Shown piece by piece: positions 8,505-17,906 of a DNA stretch of 59,280 nt. A model generated the notes under the pieces. It searched no databases, had not been told where the DNA came from, and saw only the letters and a program-made list of their open reading frames with translations. A program made the translations under genes and the position numbers. How positions within the stretch are numbered: position 1 is the first letter of the stretch; every line of letters begins with the position of its first letter. The stretch covers positions 1 through 59,280 of the forward strand of contig PNML01000008.1 of assembly GCA_013823635.1 (NCBI GenBank). Reading direction: 5' to 3'. Source of the DNA: Polaromonas sp. GTDB taxonomy: Bacteria; Pseudomonadota; Gammaproteobacteria; Burkholderiales; Burkholderiaceae_C.

Positions 8505-8527
8505 TCAGGCGCGGCCCAGGCCACCGA

Positions 8528-8605
8528 CATAGTTCTTTCGGCGTCCGCCAGGGCCGCCGCCATCGTCCATTTGGAATCACCCGACCTTCCAAAGAAGGAT
8601 GTTCA
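8528..8605 (+). promoter_or_regulatory. Inverted motif region upstream of usp-narK
   Basis: CATAGTTCTTT lies at 8528-8538, TTCCAAAGAA at 8587-8596 and GGATGTTCA at 8597-8605. The same three words, two of them in other order and orientation, occur at 10945-11019 upstream of narK1. The first word is the reverse complement of AAAGAACTATG there. Two regions in front of nitrate transport units therefore share an inverted GTTCTTT-type element. A regulator site is likely but the protein is not identified; the words do not fit the known NarL heptamer pair or the FNR box. Confidence 0.4.
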
Positions 8606-8682
8606 GGCCAAGGCGTTGGGTCCACAGTCTCCAGGTAAACCCTGACCCCAAAAAGGTCATTGCACCCACCGGAGAACACACC

Positions 8683-9147
8683 ATGGACATCATGCTGGCC
8701 TACGACCACTCCCGCAACTCGCGGATCGCACTCAACGCCGTCAAGCAGTTGTTTGCCAAAGAGCAACCCACCGTCACCCTGATTTCGGTGATTGAAGAGC
8801 CCGGCAGCAGCACCAGCGCGGGCGACGACATGTTCAACGCCCAGTACCAGGAGCAAAAGGCAGGCGCCGAAGCGGCCGCCGCAGAACTCTCTGCCATGGG
8901 CTTTTCCGCCAAAGTGCTGTTCGCCGAAGGTGACGCCCGCAAGATGATTTTGCGCGCCACCGAAGAACGCAGACCCGACGTGCTGGTCATGGCACGCCAC
9001 TCCTACAAGCCCGATGGCAACTTCATCTCCCGCCGCCTGGATGCGCTGGTGGAGGAGTTCGACCACATGACCTTTGGCTCCGTCAGCGCCTTTTTGGCCC
9101 GCAGGGTGCAGTGCCCGCTGCTGATCATCCCCACCCACAGCGAATAA
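8683..9147 (+). CDS. Universal stress protein (UspA family)
   Basis: 154 aa. MDIMLAYDHSRNSRIAL is the first strand and helix of the Usp fold, and the C-terminal part ends in a FGSVSAFLARRVQCPLLIIP-like strand with a GS pair of the nucleotide-binding type (GSVSAFL). A GGAG motif lies eight bases before ATG 8683. Usp genes are often found with anaerobic respiration genes; this one sits between narL and the first nitrate transporter, 60 nt from it, and is probably co-transcribed. The shared motif region lies directly upstream. Confidence 0.85.
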   Translation: MDIMLAYDHSRNSRIALNAVKQLFAKEQPTVTLISVIEEPGSSTSAGDDMFNAQYQEQKAGAEAAAAELSAMGFSAKVLFAEGDARKMILRATEERRPDVLVMARHSYKPDGNFISRRLDALVEEFDHMTFGSVSAFLARRVQCPLLIIPTHSE

Positions 9148-9207
9148 CCCCGCCCAGCCTCGCGGCCTGCGGGGCACGGTGATCCCTTTCATTGTTCGAG
9201 GTTCATC

Positions 9208-10851
9208 ATGCAAGTCAGTGACTTATTCCGGTACAAGAACCGGGAAATCCAGGCGCTCCACCTGACGTGGATTGCCTTTTTCATTTGTTTTTACGTGTGG
9301 TTCAACATGGCCCCGTTGGCCTCGTCCATCCTGAAGACGGCCAATTGGCTGACCAAGGATGACCTGCGCCTGTTTGCCATTGCCAACGTGGCCCTGACCA
9401 TTCCGGCCCGCATCCTGGTGGGCATGGCGCTGGACCGGTTCGGTCCGCGCCGCGTGTTCTCCATCCTGATGGTGACCATGGCCATCCCCACCCTGGTGTT
9501 TGCGTTTGGCGACACCAAGGAGCAGCTGTTCATCTCCCGACTGGTGCTGAGTTCGGTGGGTGCCAGCTTTGTGGTCGGCATCCACATGACGGCGCTGTGG
9601 TTCAAGCCGCGCGACATCGGCTTCGCCGAGGGCTTCTACGCGGGCTGGGGCAACTTTGGCTCCGCCGCTGCAGCCATGACGCTGCCCACGATTGCCTTGA
9701 CCATGTTCGGCGGCCCCGACGGCTGGCGCTGGGCCGTGGCCACATCTGGTGTGGTCATGGGGGTGTACGGCATTTTCTATTGGTTCGCCATCACCGACGG
9801 TCCGTCGGCAGACACCCACAAGAAACCCCGCAAATCGTCGGCGTTGGAGGTGTCCACCTACGGCGACCTCGTGCTGCTGATGCTGTTCACCGTGCCGCTG
9901 GTGGGCATTCTGTCCATCCTGGTGTGGCGGGTGCAGAAAACCGGCTTCATCGATCCCATGACGGCCTGGATCTGCTACGGCGCCATCGCGGTGACCATCA
10001 TCTACCAGCTGGTACAGATTCTCAGGGTCAACCTGCCCATCCTGAAAAAGGGCGTGCCCGCGGACGACCGCTACCCCTTCAAGTCGGTGGCCGCGCTCAA
10101 CACCACCTATTTCGCCAACTTCGGCGCCGAATTGGCCGTGGTGTCCATGCTGCCCATGTTTTTTGAGCAGACCTGGGGACTGACCGCCGCCATGGCGGGT
10201 CTGGTGGCCTCGTCGTTTGCCTTTGTGAACCTGTTTGCCCGTCCCATGGGCGGGCTGGTGTCCGACCGATTTGGCAACCGCCGCTTTGTGATGCTGACCT
10301 ACATGCTGGGCATCGCCATCGGCTTTGCCCTCATGGGTCTGATGGACAGCAACTGGCCCCTGATCGTGGCGGTGGCGGTGACCATCGGCTGTTCCTTCTT
10401 CGTGCAGGGCGCCGAGGGGGCCACCTTCGGCATCATCCCGTCCATCAAGCGGCGCCTCACCGGCCAGATTTCTGGCATGGCTGGCGCCTATGGCAACGTG
10501 GGTGCGGTGTTCTACCTGGTGATTTTCATGTTTGTGGAGCCCTCAGACTTCTTCCTCATCATCGCGGGCGGCGCATTCATCAGTTGGGTGGCGTGCCTGC
10601 TGTGGCTGAAGGAGCCAGAGGGTGGTTTTGGTGACGAGTACCTCGTGTCATCCGTGGACGAAGCGATTGCCCGCGAAGCCAAGGACAAAAAAGACGCCGA
10701 AACCCGTCTGAGCCAGCTCTTCAAGGGCAGTGGCAAGGTCGAGCTGCTGGAAAAGGGTGACGGACTGATGCTGACCGCGCGCTTCAACAACCTGGAAGAG
10801 TTGCGCACCATGGTCAACCGCATAGACCCAGCCACCGCCAGCCCGAAATAG
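9208..10851 (+). CDS. NarK/NrtP-type nitrate/nitrite MFS transporter with C-terminal extension
   Basis: 547 aa, about 12 membrane segments. The MFS motif LDRFGPRR lies after TM2, and two nitrate-signature-like glycine helices are visible: GFYAGWGNFGSAAAAM in the first half and GMAGAYGNVGAVFY in the second. After the last helix (WLKEPEGGFG) about 70 more residues follow, charged and cytosolic by prediction, ending in a short segment around LMLTARFNNLEELRTMV. This tail is absent from the two other transporters here. Function as nitrate uptake or nitrate/nitrite exchange is expected. A strong hairpin terminator follows at 10892, so usp and this gene may form their own transcript. Confidence 0.85.
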   Translation: MQVSDLFRYKNREIQALHLTWIAFFICFYVWFNMAPLASSILKTANWLTKDDLRLFAIANVALTIPARILVGMALDRFGPRRVFSILMVTMAIPTLVFAFGDTKEQLFISRLVLSSVGASFVVGIHMTALWFKPRDIGFAEGFYAGWGNFGSAAAAMTLPTIALTMFGGPDGWRWAVATSGVVMGVYGIFYWFAITDGPSADTHKKPRKSSALEVSTYGDLVLLMLFTVPLVGILSILVWRVQKTGFIDPMTAWICYGAIAVTIIYQLVQILRVNLPILKKGVPADDRYPFKSVAALNTTYFANFGAELAVVSMLPMFFEQTWGLTAAMAGLVASSFAFVNLFARPMGGLVSDRFGNRRFVMLTYMLGIAIGFALMGLMDSNWPLIVAVAVTIGCSFFVQGAEGATFGIIPSIKRRLTGQISGMAGAYGNVGAVFYLVIFMFVEPSDFFLIIAGGAFISWVACLLWLKEPEGGFGDEYLVSSVDEAIAREAKDKKDAETRLSQLFKGSGKVELLEKGDGLMLTARFNNLEELRTMVNRIDPATASPK

Positions 10852-10891
10852 ACACCGGACGCACCGGCATCGCGGTGCATGGATTTCCACA

Positions 10892-10916
10892 GGCCGTGCC
10901 CGTCACGGCCTTTTTT
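10892..10916 (+). terminator. Rho-independent terminator after the first narK-type gene
   Basis: Stem GGCCGTG (10892-10898) pairs with CACGGCC (10904-10910) around a five-base loop, followed directly by TTTTTT (10911-10916). It ends the usp-narK transcript and implies that the next transporter starts from a promoter of its own in 10917-11043. Confidence 0.8.
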
Positions 10917-10944
10917 GCGTCTGCGGAGCGCTGGCAGGCCATCG

Positions 10945-11019
10945 TTCCAAAGAACTATGACCCATCGGGAGCAGGTCGTTCTTTCAGACGGACGCGTCCG
11001 TCCCTCCGGAGGATGTTCA
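10945..11019 (+). promoter_or_regulatory. Inverted motifs and 16-bp palindrome upstream of narK1
   Basis: Between the terminator and narK1 lie TTCCAAAGAA (10945-10954), AAAGAACTATG (10949-10959), the inverted GTTCTTTC (10978-10985), and GGATGTTCA (11011-11019); these words recur upstream of usp at 8528-8605. In addition GACGGACGCGTCCGTC at 10987-11002 is a perfect 16-bp palindrome with no spacer. The arrangement suggests a regulated promoter for the narK1-narK2-narGHJI unit. No canonical FNR box (TTGAT-N4-ATCAA) was seen here. Confidence 0.45.
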
Positions 11020-11043
11020 AAAAAAGGGGGAGGCGCGACAGTC

Positions 11044-12312
11044 ATGTCCACACCTGAAACCCCCTTCACCATGCCCGACACCCTGAAACACCAACGCCAA
11101 GCCTGGTCCGTGCTGCTCGCCAGCACGCTGGCGTTCACCGTGTGTTTCATGGTCTGGATGATGTTTGGCGTGATCGGCATCCCGATTCGCCAAATGCTCG
11201 ACCTGAACGCCACCCAATTTGGGCTGCTCATGGCCACCCCCATCCTGGCCGGTGCACTGGTCAGGGTGCCGTTGGGCGCCTGGACCGACCAGGTGGGTGG
11301 CCGCCGGGTGATGACCGTGCTGATGGCCCTCACCGTCCCCGCCATCTGGAGCCTGTCATTGGCCACAGAGTTCTGGCATTTCCTCAGCGTGGGATTGGTC
11401 ATTGGACTGGCCGGTGGCTCATTCTCTGTGGGCACCCCCTACGTGGCGCGCTGGTTCCCACGCGCCCAACAGGGCATGGCCATGGGCGTGTACGGCTCGG
11501 GCAACGTCGGTGCCGCGCTCAACCAGCTCATTGCACCCGTGCTGCTGGTGGCCTTTGGCTGGACCATGGTGCCCAATGTGTACGCACTGCTGATGCTGGC
11601 CGCCGTGCTGGTGTTCTGGCTCTTCAGCCACCACGACGCTGCCCACTGCCACGCCGACGCCATGCCTTTGCGTGACCAGTTGCGCCTGCTCAAAGACCCC
11701 CGGGTGCTGCGGTACTGCCAGTACTACAGCGTGGTGTTTGGCGGTTTTGTGGCCCTGGCGCTGTGGCTGGTTCAGTACTACGTGAGCGAATATGGGCTGA
11801 ACATCCGCATGGCGGCGCTCATGGCGGTGTTTTTCACCCTGCCCGGCAGCCTGATGCGTGGCTTGGGCGGCGTATTGGCCGACCGTTTCGGCGCCCACAG
11901 CGTGACCTGGTGGGTGATGTGGGTGAGCTGGGTGTGCCTGTTTCTGCTCTCTTATCCCCCCACCCACCTGACCATTCAAACCGATCAAGGCCCCTGGTCG
12001 TTCGACATGGGCTTGAACGTGCACGTGTTCACCGCCTTGCTGTGTGTACTGGGCGTGGCCTGGTCACTGGGCAGGGCCAGTGTCTTCAAGTACATCAGCG
12101 ACGACTACCCCGGTCACCTCGGTGCCATCAGCGGCATCGTGGGCATGGCCGGCGGCCTGGGCGGGTTTGTGCTGCCCATTCTGTTTGGCGTGCTGGTGGA
12201 CCTCACCGGCATCCGCTCCAGCGCGTTCATGTTGCTGTACGGACTGGTCTGGCTGTCGCTGATCTGGATGTACTGGACCGAGGTGCGTCACACCGACGTG
12301 ATGGCCCGCTAG
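11044..12312 (+). CDS. narK1: NarK1-type nitrate transporter (MFS)
   Basis: 422 aa with about 12 membrane helices. It has the MFS loop GAWTDQVGGRRVM, the first nitrate signature around GMAMGVYGSGNVGAALNQL, and a second glycine helix GIVGMAGGLGGFVLP. The short length and the GSGNVGAA motif are those of the NarK1 class, regarded as nitrate/proton symporters. ATG at 11044 is preferred because GGGGGAGG precedes it by about ten bases; the longer frame start at 10879 would read through the terminator. narK2 follows after 54 nt. Confidence 0.88.
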   Translation: MSTPETPFTMPDTLKHQRQAWSVLLASTLAFTVCFMVWMMFGVIGIPIRQMLDLNATQFGLLMATPILAGALVRVPLGAWTDQVGGRRVMTVLMALTVPAIWSLSLATEFWHFLSVGLVIGLAGGSFSVGTPYVARWFPRAQQGMAMGVYGSGNVGAALNQLIAPVLLVAFGWTMVPNVYALLMLAAVLVFWLFSHHDAAHCHADAMPLRDQLRLLKDPRVLRYCQYYSVVFGGFVALALWLVQYYVSEYGLNIRMAALMAVFFTLPGSLMRGLGGVLADRFGAHSVTWWVMWVSWVCLFLLSYPPTHLTIQTDQGPWSFDMGLNVHVFTALLCVLGVAWSLGRASVFKYISDDYPGHLGAISGIVGMAGGLGGFVLPILFGVLVDLTGIRSSAFMLLYGLVWLSLIWMYWTEVRHTDVMAR

Positions 12313-12366
12313 CCCCACCACCCGCTTTTTCTGTTGATCCGTTTTTTTCCCACAGGAGTCCCTGTC

Positions 12367-14037
12367 ATGAGTACCAAAACCACCAGCAACGCCCCGCCGC
12401 AGGCCGCGCCCCTACCCACCTATTCCCGTGCAGACATCGTGGACTGGCGGCCAGAGGACAGCACCTTTTGGGCGGCCAAGGGCAAGGCCATCGCCAACCG
12501 CAACCTCTGGATCTCCATCCCCAACCTGCTCATCGGCTTCGCCGTGTGGCTGATGTGGGGCATCATCACCGTGCAAATGCTCAACCTGGGCTTTCCGTTC
12601 AAGCCCAACGAGCTGTTCACCCTGACGGCCATTGCCGGCCTGATGGGGGCCACCCTGCGCATTCCCGCGTCGTTCTTCATCCGCTTGTCGGGTGGGCGCA
12701 ACACCATTTTCCTGACCAGCGTGTTGCTGATCATCCCTGCGGTCATCACTGGTTTTGCGCTGCAGGATAAAACGACGCCGCTGTGGGTGTTCCAGCTGTG
12801 CGCCTTTCTGTCGGGCATTGGTGGCGGCAACTTCGCCTGCTCCATGTCCAACATCAGCGGCTTTTTCCCCAAGAGCCAACAGGGCACGGCACTGGGCCTG
12901 AACGCTGGTCTGGGCAACTTCGGCGTCACCACCATGCAGGTGCTGATTCCCCTGGCCATGACCGCTGCCGTGTTCGGCGTGATGGGTGGTGAGCCCATGA
13001 CACTGGTCAAAGACTCCGGCTGGATCCTGGGCAAGATCACCGCAGGCACCGCCACCTACATCCAGAACGCAGGCTTCATCTGGGCCGCGCTGCTGGTGCC
13101 GCTGGTCATTGCCGCCTGGTTCGGCATGAACAACCTCATGCCCCTGTCGCCCAACTACGGCGGCACGCTGGCCGCTTTCGCCAAGATCCTCTACCTCTGG
13201 GTGCTGACGGCCATTGTCGGCCTGGTGGGTCTGTACCTGTACCTGCCTGCGCCCACGGGCCTGGGCCTGCTCAACATGTGGGTGGCTCTGCCGCTGATCA
13301 TTGTGGCCACCGTGGTGCTGATGAAGTTGGCGGCCTTTGGTGAGATGAAGGCCAACATTGGCAAGCAGTACGCCATCTTCGGCAACAAGCACACCTGGTC
13401 CATGACCGTGCTGTACATCGTGACCTTCGGTTCTTTCATCGGCTTTTCGATGGCGCTGCCCCTGTCCATCACCGTGATCTTTGGTTTTCAACACGTGGTG
13501 GACCCCGCCACCGGCCTGATGACCCACACGCTGAAGAACCCCAACGCCCCTTCCGCACTGACTTACGCCTGGATTGGTCCCTTCGTGGGCGCCCTGATTC
13601 GCCCACTGGGTGGCTGGATTTCCGACAAGGTGGGCGGCTCCATCGTCACCCAGATCATCTCCGCCATCATGGTGTTCGCCTCTGCTGCGGTCGGTTACGT
13701 GATGTTGCTCGCCTACCAGTCCGCCACGCCTGAGCAGTACTTCTTCATCTTCATGGTGCTGTTCGTGGTGCTGTTTGCCGCTAGCGGCATCGGCAACGGC
13801 TCCACCTTCCGGACCATCGGTGTGATTTTTGACCGCCAGCAAGCCGGCCCCGTTTTGGGCTGGACATCGGCCGTCGGCGCGTATGGCTCCTTCATCGCTC
13901 CGGTGGTGATTGGCCAGCAGATCAAGGCCGGCACACCTGAGTACGCGATGTACGGCTTCGCCATCTTCTATGCGCTGTGCCTGATCGTGAACTGGTGGTT
14001 TTACCTGCGCGCAGGTGCCGAAATCAAGAACCCCTGA
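12367..14037 (+). CDS. narK2: NarK2-type nitrate/nitrite antiporter (MFS)
   Basis: 556 aa. It resembles E. coli NarK: the stretch SNISGFFPKSQQGTALGLN leads into the first nitrate signature GLGNFGVTTMQ, and the second signature region is IGNGSTFRTIGVIF. These glycine-rich helices and the Arg residues of TM2 (TLRIPASFF) and TM8 (ALIRPLGGW) line the substrate path in the family. NarK2-class proteins exchange nitrate for nitrite. CAGGAG lies 11 bases before ATG 12367. narG follows after 45 nt, so transport and reductase genes are one unit. In Paracoccus the NarK1 and NarK2 types are fused in one protein; here they are separate. Confidence 0.9.
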   Translation: MSTKTTSNAPPQAAPLPTYSRADIVDWRPEDSTFWAAKGKAIANRNLWISIPNLLIGFAVWLMWGIITVQMLNLGFPFKPNELFTLTAIAGLMGATLRIPASFFIRLSGGRNTIFLTSVLLIIPAVITGFALQDKTTPLWVFQLCAFLSGIGGGNFACSMSNISGFFPKSQQGTALGLNAGLGNFGVTTMQVLIPLAMTAAVFGVMGGEPMTLVKDSGWILGKITAGTATYIQNAGFIWAALLVPLVIAAWFGMNNLMPLSPNYGGTLAAFAKILYLWVLTAIVGLVGLYLYLPAPTGLGLLNMWVALPLIIVATVVLMKLAAFGEMKANIGKQYAIFGNKHTWSMTVLYIVTFGSFIGFSMALPLSITVIFGFQHVVDPATGLMTHTLKNPNAPSALTYAWIGPFVGALIRPLGGWISDKVGGSIVTQIISAIMVFASAAVGYVMLLAYQSATPEQYFFIFMVLFVVLFAASGIGNGSTFRTIGVIFDRQQAGPVLGWTSAVGAYGSFIAPVVIGQQIKAGTPEYAMYGFAIFYALCLIVNWWFYLRAGAEIKNP

Positions 14038-14082
14038 CCCGTCGCGTCACACGCCCCCACAAATGCCCCACTGGAGTCTCCC

Positions 14083-17000
14083 ATGAGCCATTTTCTCGAC
14101 AGACTGAACCATTTCTCCAACCCCAAGGAAAGCTTTTCCGATGGTCATGGCGTGACCACCGGCGAGGACCGCACCTGGGAAGATGCCTACCGCAACCGCT
14201 GGGCCCACGACAAAATTGTGCGCAGCACCCACGGTGTGAACTGCACCGGCTCCTGCAGCTGGAAAATTTACGTCAAAGGCGGCATCGTCACTTGGGAAAC
14301 CCAGCAGACCGATTACCCGCGCACCCGCGCCGACCTGCCCAACCATGAGCCGCGTGGCTGTGCTCGCGGCGCCAGCTACAGCTGGTATCTGTACAGCGCC
14401 AACCGCGTGAAATACCCCATGGTGCGCGGACGGCTGCTGCAACACTGGCGCGCCGCCTTGGCCGTGGCAAAGAGCCCGGTGGACGCCTGGGCCAGCATCG
14501 TCGAAAACGCCTCGGCGCGCGCGGAATGGCAACAGCAACGTGGCCTGGGCGGATTTGTGCGCAGCAGCTGGGACGAGGTCAACCAGATGATTGCCAGCGC
14601 CAACGTTTACACAGCCAAACAGTACGGCCCTGACCGTGTGATTGGCTTCTCGCCCATCCCTGCCATGTCCATGGTGAGCTACGCCGCTGGCAGCCGCTAC
14701 CTGAGCCTCATCGGCGGCGTGTGCATGAGCTTTTACGACTGGTACTGCGACCTGCCACCGGCCAGCCCACAGATTTGGGGTGAGCAAACCGACGTGCCGG
14801 AGTCGGCCGATTGGTACAACTCCAACTACATCATTGCCTGGGGCTCCAACGTGCCCCAGACGCGCACCCCCGACGCCCACTTTTTCACCGAGGTGCGCTA
14901 CAAGGGCGCCAAAACCGTGGCCATCACCCCGGACTACGCCGAAATCAGCAAGCTGGCCGACATCTGGATGCACCCCAAGCAAGGCACCGATGCCGCCATT
15001 GCCATGGCCATGGGCCACGTCATCCTGAAAGAGTTTTACTTCGACAAGCGCAGCAGCTATTTCGATGACTACGTGCGCCGCTACACCGACATGCCCATGC
15101 TGGTGCAACTGGAAGAACGCACCCTGCCCGATGGCCGCCAGGTCCAGGTACCAGGCCGCTACATCCGCGCCAGCGATTTCAACGGCAAGCTGGGCCAGGA
15201 CAACCACCCCGAGTGGAAAACCGTGGCCATTGATCAGGACGACAAAGTCGTTCTGCCGAACGGCTCCATCGGATTCCGCTGGGGTGCAGACGGCCGCGCA
15301 GACGCGGGCAAATGGAACCTGGAAGACAAGGAAGCCCGGGGCAACGACACGGTCAAACTCAAGTTGAGCCTGATGGAGGGCGACGACGCCAACTACGAAG
15401 TCGGCGAAGTGGGCTTCCCCTATTTCGGCGGCATTGACACCCCCAACTTCAGCGCCAACAAACAGGCCGAGGCCACCGGTGACGTGCTGGTGCGCAAGGT
15501 GCCGGTGCGCCGCATCAAGCTGGGCAAGGCCGGCGAAGAACGTTTTGCCCTGGTGGCCACCGTGTTCGACCTCACCGTGGCCAACTATGGCGTGGCGCGG
15601 GGTCTGCCCGGTGAAAACGCCGCACAAGGTTACGACGACGACACCCCCTACACCCCCGCGTGGCAGGAAAAAATCACCGGCGTGAAACGCGACCAGGTGA
15701 TTGCCGTGGCCCGGCAGTTCGCCGACAACGCCGACAAGACCCAGGGCAAGAGCATGGTCATCATCGGCGCGGCCATGAACCACTGGTACCACAGTGACAT
15801 GAACTACCGCGGCATCATCAACATGCTGATGATGTGCGGCTGCATTGGCCAAAGTGGCGGCGGCTGGGCGCACTACGTGGGCCAGGAAAAGCTGCGCCCC
15901 CAGACCGGCTGGACGGCGCTGGCCTTTGCGCTGGACTGGGTGCGACCTCCCCGCCAGATGAACAGCACCAGCTTCTTCTACGCCCACACCGACCAGTGGC
16001 GCTACGAAAAGCTGGGTGTGGAGGAAATCCTGTCCCCACTGGCCGACAAAACCAAGTTCGGCGGCAGCCTGATCGACTACAACGTGCGCGCCGAGCGCAT
16101 GGGATGGCTGCCCAGCGCGCCCCAGCTGCAAACCAACCCCATGCAAGTGGTGAAGGATGCCCAGGCCGCCGGCATGGACCCCAAGGACTACGCGGTCAAG
16201 GCGCTGAAAGACGGCAGCTTGAAGATGAGCTGCGAAGACCCCGACAACCCCTTGAACTGGCCGCGCAACCTGTTCGTGTGGCGCTCCAACCTGCTGGGCT
16301 CCAGCGGCAAGGGCCATGAGTACTTCCTCAAGCACCTGCTGGGCACCACCCATGGCGTGCAAGGCAAAGACCTGGGCGCGGACGAAGCCAAGCCCAAAGA
16401 GGTGCAGTGGCACGACAAGGCCCCGCAAGGCAAGCTGGACCTGCTGGTGACGCTGGACTTCCGCATGAGCACGACCTGCCTGTATTCGGACATCGTGCTG
16501 CCCACCGCCACCTGGTACGAGAAGAACGACCTCAACACCAGCGACATGCACCCCTTCATTCACCCGCTGTCCACCGCCGTCGATCCGGCTTGGCAGAGCA
16601 AGAGCGACTGGGAGATTTACAAGGGCTTTGCCAAGGCCTACAGCGAAGTGTGCGTGGGCCACCTGGGCGTGGAAAAGGAGCTGATGCTCACCCCACTGAT
16701 GCACGACACCCCCGCCGAGCTGGCCCAGCCCTTCGGCGTCGCGGAGTGGAAAAAAGGCGAATGCGACCTGATTCCTGGCAAGACCGCACCCCAAATCAGT
16801 GTGGTGGAACGCGACTACCCCAACACCTACAAGCGCTTCACGGCCTTGGGGCCATTGATGGACAAAGTGGGCAACGGTGGCAAGGGCATCGCCTGGAACA
16901 CGCAAACCGAAGTGGCGCAACTGGCTGAGCTCAACGGCACCGTCAAAGCCGAAGGCGTGACCCAGGGCATGGCCAACATCAGCACCGACATCGACGCCTG

Positions 17001-17877
17001 CGAGGTGGTGCTGCAACTGGCCCCCGAGACCAACGGCCATGTGGCCGTCAAGGCCTGGGAGGCTTTGTCCAAGATCACCGGGCGCGACCACACCCACCTG
17101 GCGCTGCATCGGGAAGACGAAAAAATCCGCTTCCGCGACATCCAGGCCCAGCCGCGCAAGATCATTTCTTCGCCCACCTGGAGTGGCCTGGAAAGCGAAA
17201 AAGTGAGCTACAACGCCGGCTACACCAATGTGCACGAGCTGATTCCATGGCGCACCCTCACCGGTCGCCAACAGTTCTACCTCGACCACCCCTGGATGAT
17301 TGCCTTCGGAGAAGGCCTGAGCAGTTACCGCCCGCCTGTGGACCTGAAAACGGTGGACGAGATGATTGACCGCAAGCCCAACGGCAACAAGGAGATCAGC
17401 CTCAACTTCATCACCCCCCACCAAAAGTGGGGCATCCACAGCACGTATTCCGACAACCTGATGATGCTGACCCTCAACCGAGGCGGCCCCGTCATCTGGC
17501 TGAGCGAGGACGACGCGAAAAGCGCGGGCATTGTGGACAACGACTGGGTTGAGCTGTTCAACACCAACGGCGCCATTGCGGCACGGGCGGTGGTGAGTCA
17601 GCGGGTCAACCCTGGCATGGTGTTGATGTACCACGCCCAGGAAAAAATCATCAACACCCCCGGGGCGGAAATCACCGGCACCCGCGGCGGCATCCACAAC
17701 TCGGTGACGCGCATCGTCACCAAGCCCACCCACATGATCGGCGGCTACGCGCAGTTCAGCTACGGCTTCAACTACTACGGAACCATTGGCACCAACCGCG
17801 ATGAGTTCGTGGTCGTTCGCAAGATGCGCAAGATCGACTGGCTCGACGGCGAAGGCACCGACGCGGTGCAGGCCTGA
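14083..17877 (+). CDS. narG: Respiratory nitrate reductase alpha subunit NarG
   Basis: 1264 aa, normal length. The N-terminus has the FS0 iron-sulfur ligands His50, Cys54, Cys58 and Cys93 (HGVNCTGSC and RGCARGAS). The molybdenum ligand is Asp223 in FYDWYCDLPP, as in E. coli Asp222. Later segments (for example WYEKNDLNTSDMHPFIHP) form the bis-MGD binding domains. It reduces nitrate to nitrite on the cytoplasmic side of the membrane, bound to NarH and NarI. No Tat signal is seen beyond the short N-terminal segment typical of NarG. Spacing to narH is 29 nt. Confidence 0.97.
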   Translation: MSHFLDRLNHFSNPKESFSDGHGVTTGEDRTWEDAYRNRWAHDKIVRSTHGVNCTGSCSWKIYVKGGIVTWETQQTDYPRTRADLPNHEPRGCARGASYSWYLYSANRVKYPMVRGRLLQHWRAALAVAKSPVDAWASIVENASARAEWQQQRGLGGFVRSSWDEVNQMIASANVYTAKQYGPDRVIGFSPIPAMSMVSYAAGSRYLSLIGGVCMSFYDWYCDLPPASPQIWGEQTDVPESADWYNSNYIIAWGSNVPQTRTPDAHFFTEVRYKGAKTVAITPDYAEISKLADIWMHPKQGTDAAIAMAMGHVILKEFYFDKRSSYFDDYVRRYTDMPMLVQLEERTLPDGRQVQVPGRYIRASDFNGKLGQDNHPEWKTVAIDQDDKVVLPNGSIGFRWGADGRADAGKWNLEDKEARGNDTVKLKLSLMEGDDANYEVGEVGFPYFGGIDTPNFSANKQAEATGDVLVRKVPVRRIKLGKAGEERFALVATVFDLTVANYGVARGLPGENAAQGYDDDTPYTPAWQEKITGVKRDQVIAVARQFADNADKTQGKSMVIIGAAMNHWYHSDMNYRGIINMLMMCGCIGQSGGGWAHYVGQEKLRPQTGWTALAFALDWVRPPRQMNSTSFFYAHTDQWRYEKLGVEEILSPLADKTKFGGSLIDYNVRAERMGWLPSAPQLQTNPMQVVKDAQAAGMDPKDYAVKALKDGSLKMSCEDPDNPLNWPRNLFVWRSNLLGSSGKGHEYFLKHLLGTTHGVQGKDLGADEAKPKEVQWHDKAPQGKLDLLVTLDFRMSTTCLYSDIVLPTATWYEKNDLNTSDMHPFIHPLSTAVDPAWQSKSDWEIYKGFAKAYSEVCVGHLGVEKELMLTPLMHDTPAELAQPFGVAEWKKGECDLIPGKTAPQISVVERDYPNTYKRFTALGPLMDKVGNGGKGIAWNTQTEVAQLAELNGTVKAEGVTQGMANISTDIDACEVVLQLAPETNGHVAVKAWEALSKITGRDHTHLALHREDEKIRFRDIQAQPRKIISSPTWSGLESEKVSYNAGYTNVHELIPWRTLTGRQQFYLDHPWMIAFGEGLSSYRPPVDLKTVDEMIDRKPNGNKEISLNFITPHQKWGIHSTYSDNLMMLTLNRGGPVIWLSEDDAKSAGIVDNDWVELFNTNGAIAARAVVSQRVNPGMVLMYHAQEKIINTPGAEITGTRGGIHNSVTRIVTKPTHMIGGYAQFSYGFNYYGTIGTNRDEFVVVRKMRKIDWLDGEGTDAVQA

Positions 17878-17906
17878 GCAACAGCAACCATCACAAGGAG
17901 AACACG

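Noticed and set aside
10955-10970. NarL heptamer TACCCAT-like word (GACCCAT)
   Set aside because: One mismatch in the key first position and no paired inverted heptamer.
10917-11043. FNR/ANR box TTGAT-N4-ATCAA before narK1 or narX
   Set aside because: No match with both half-sites was found by eye in the upstream regions checked; isolated TTGAT half-sites (for example near 12335) are too weak to call.
12412-13842. Long minus-strand frame opposite narK2
   Set aside because: Same kind of antisense shadow; the product is His/Gln/Gly-rich with no domain.
14047-17733. Very long open frame on the minus strand opposite narG (over 1200 codons)
   Set aside because: It is a shadow of narG in GC-rich DNA: low-complexity His/Gly/Val-rich product, no family match, no ribosome site, and the plus-strand NarG motifs are complete.
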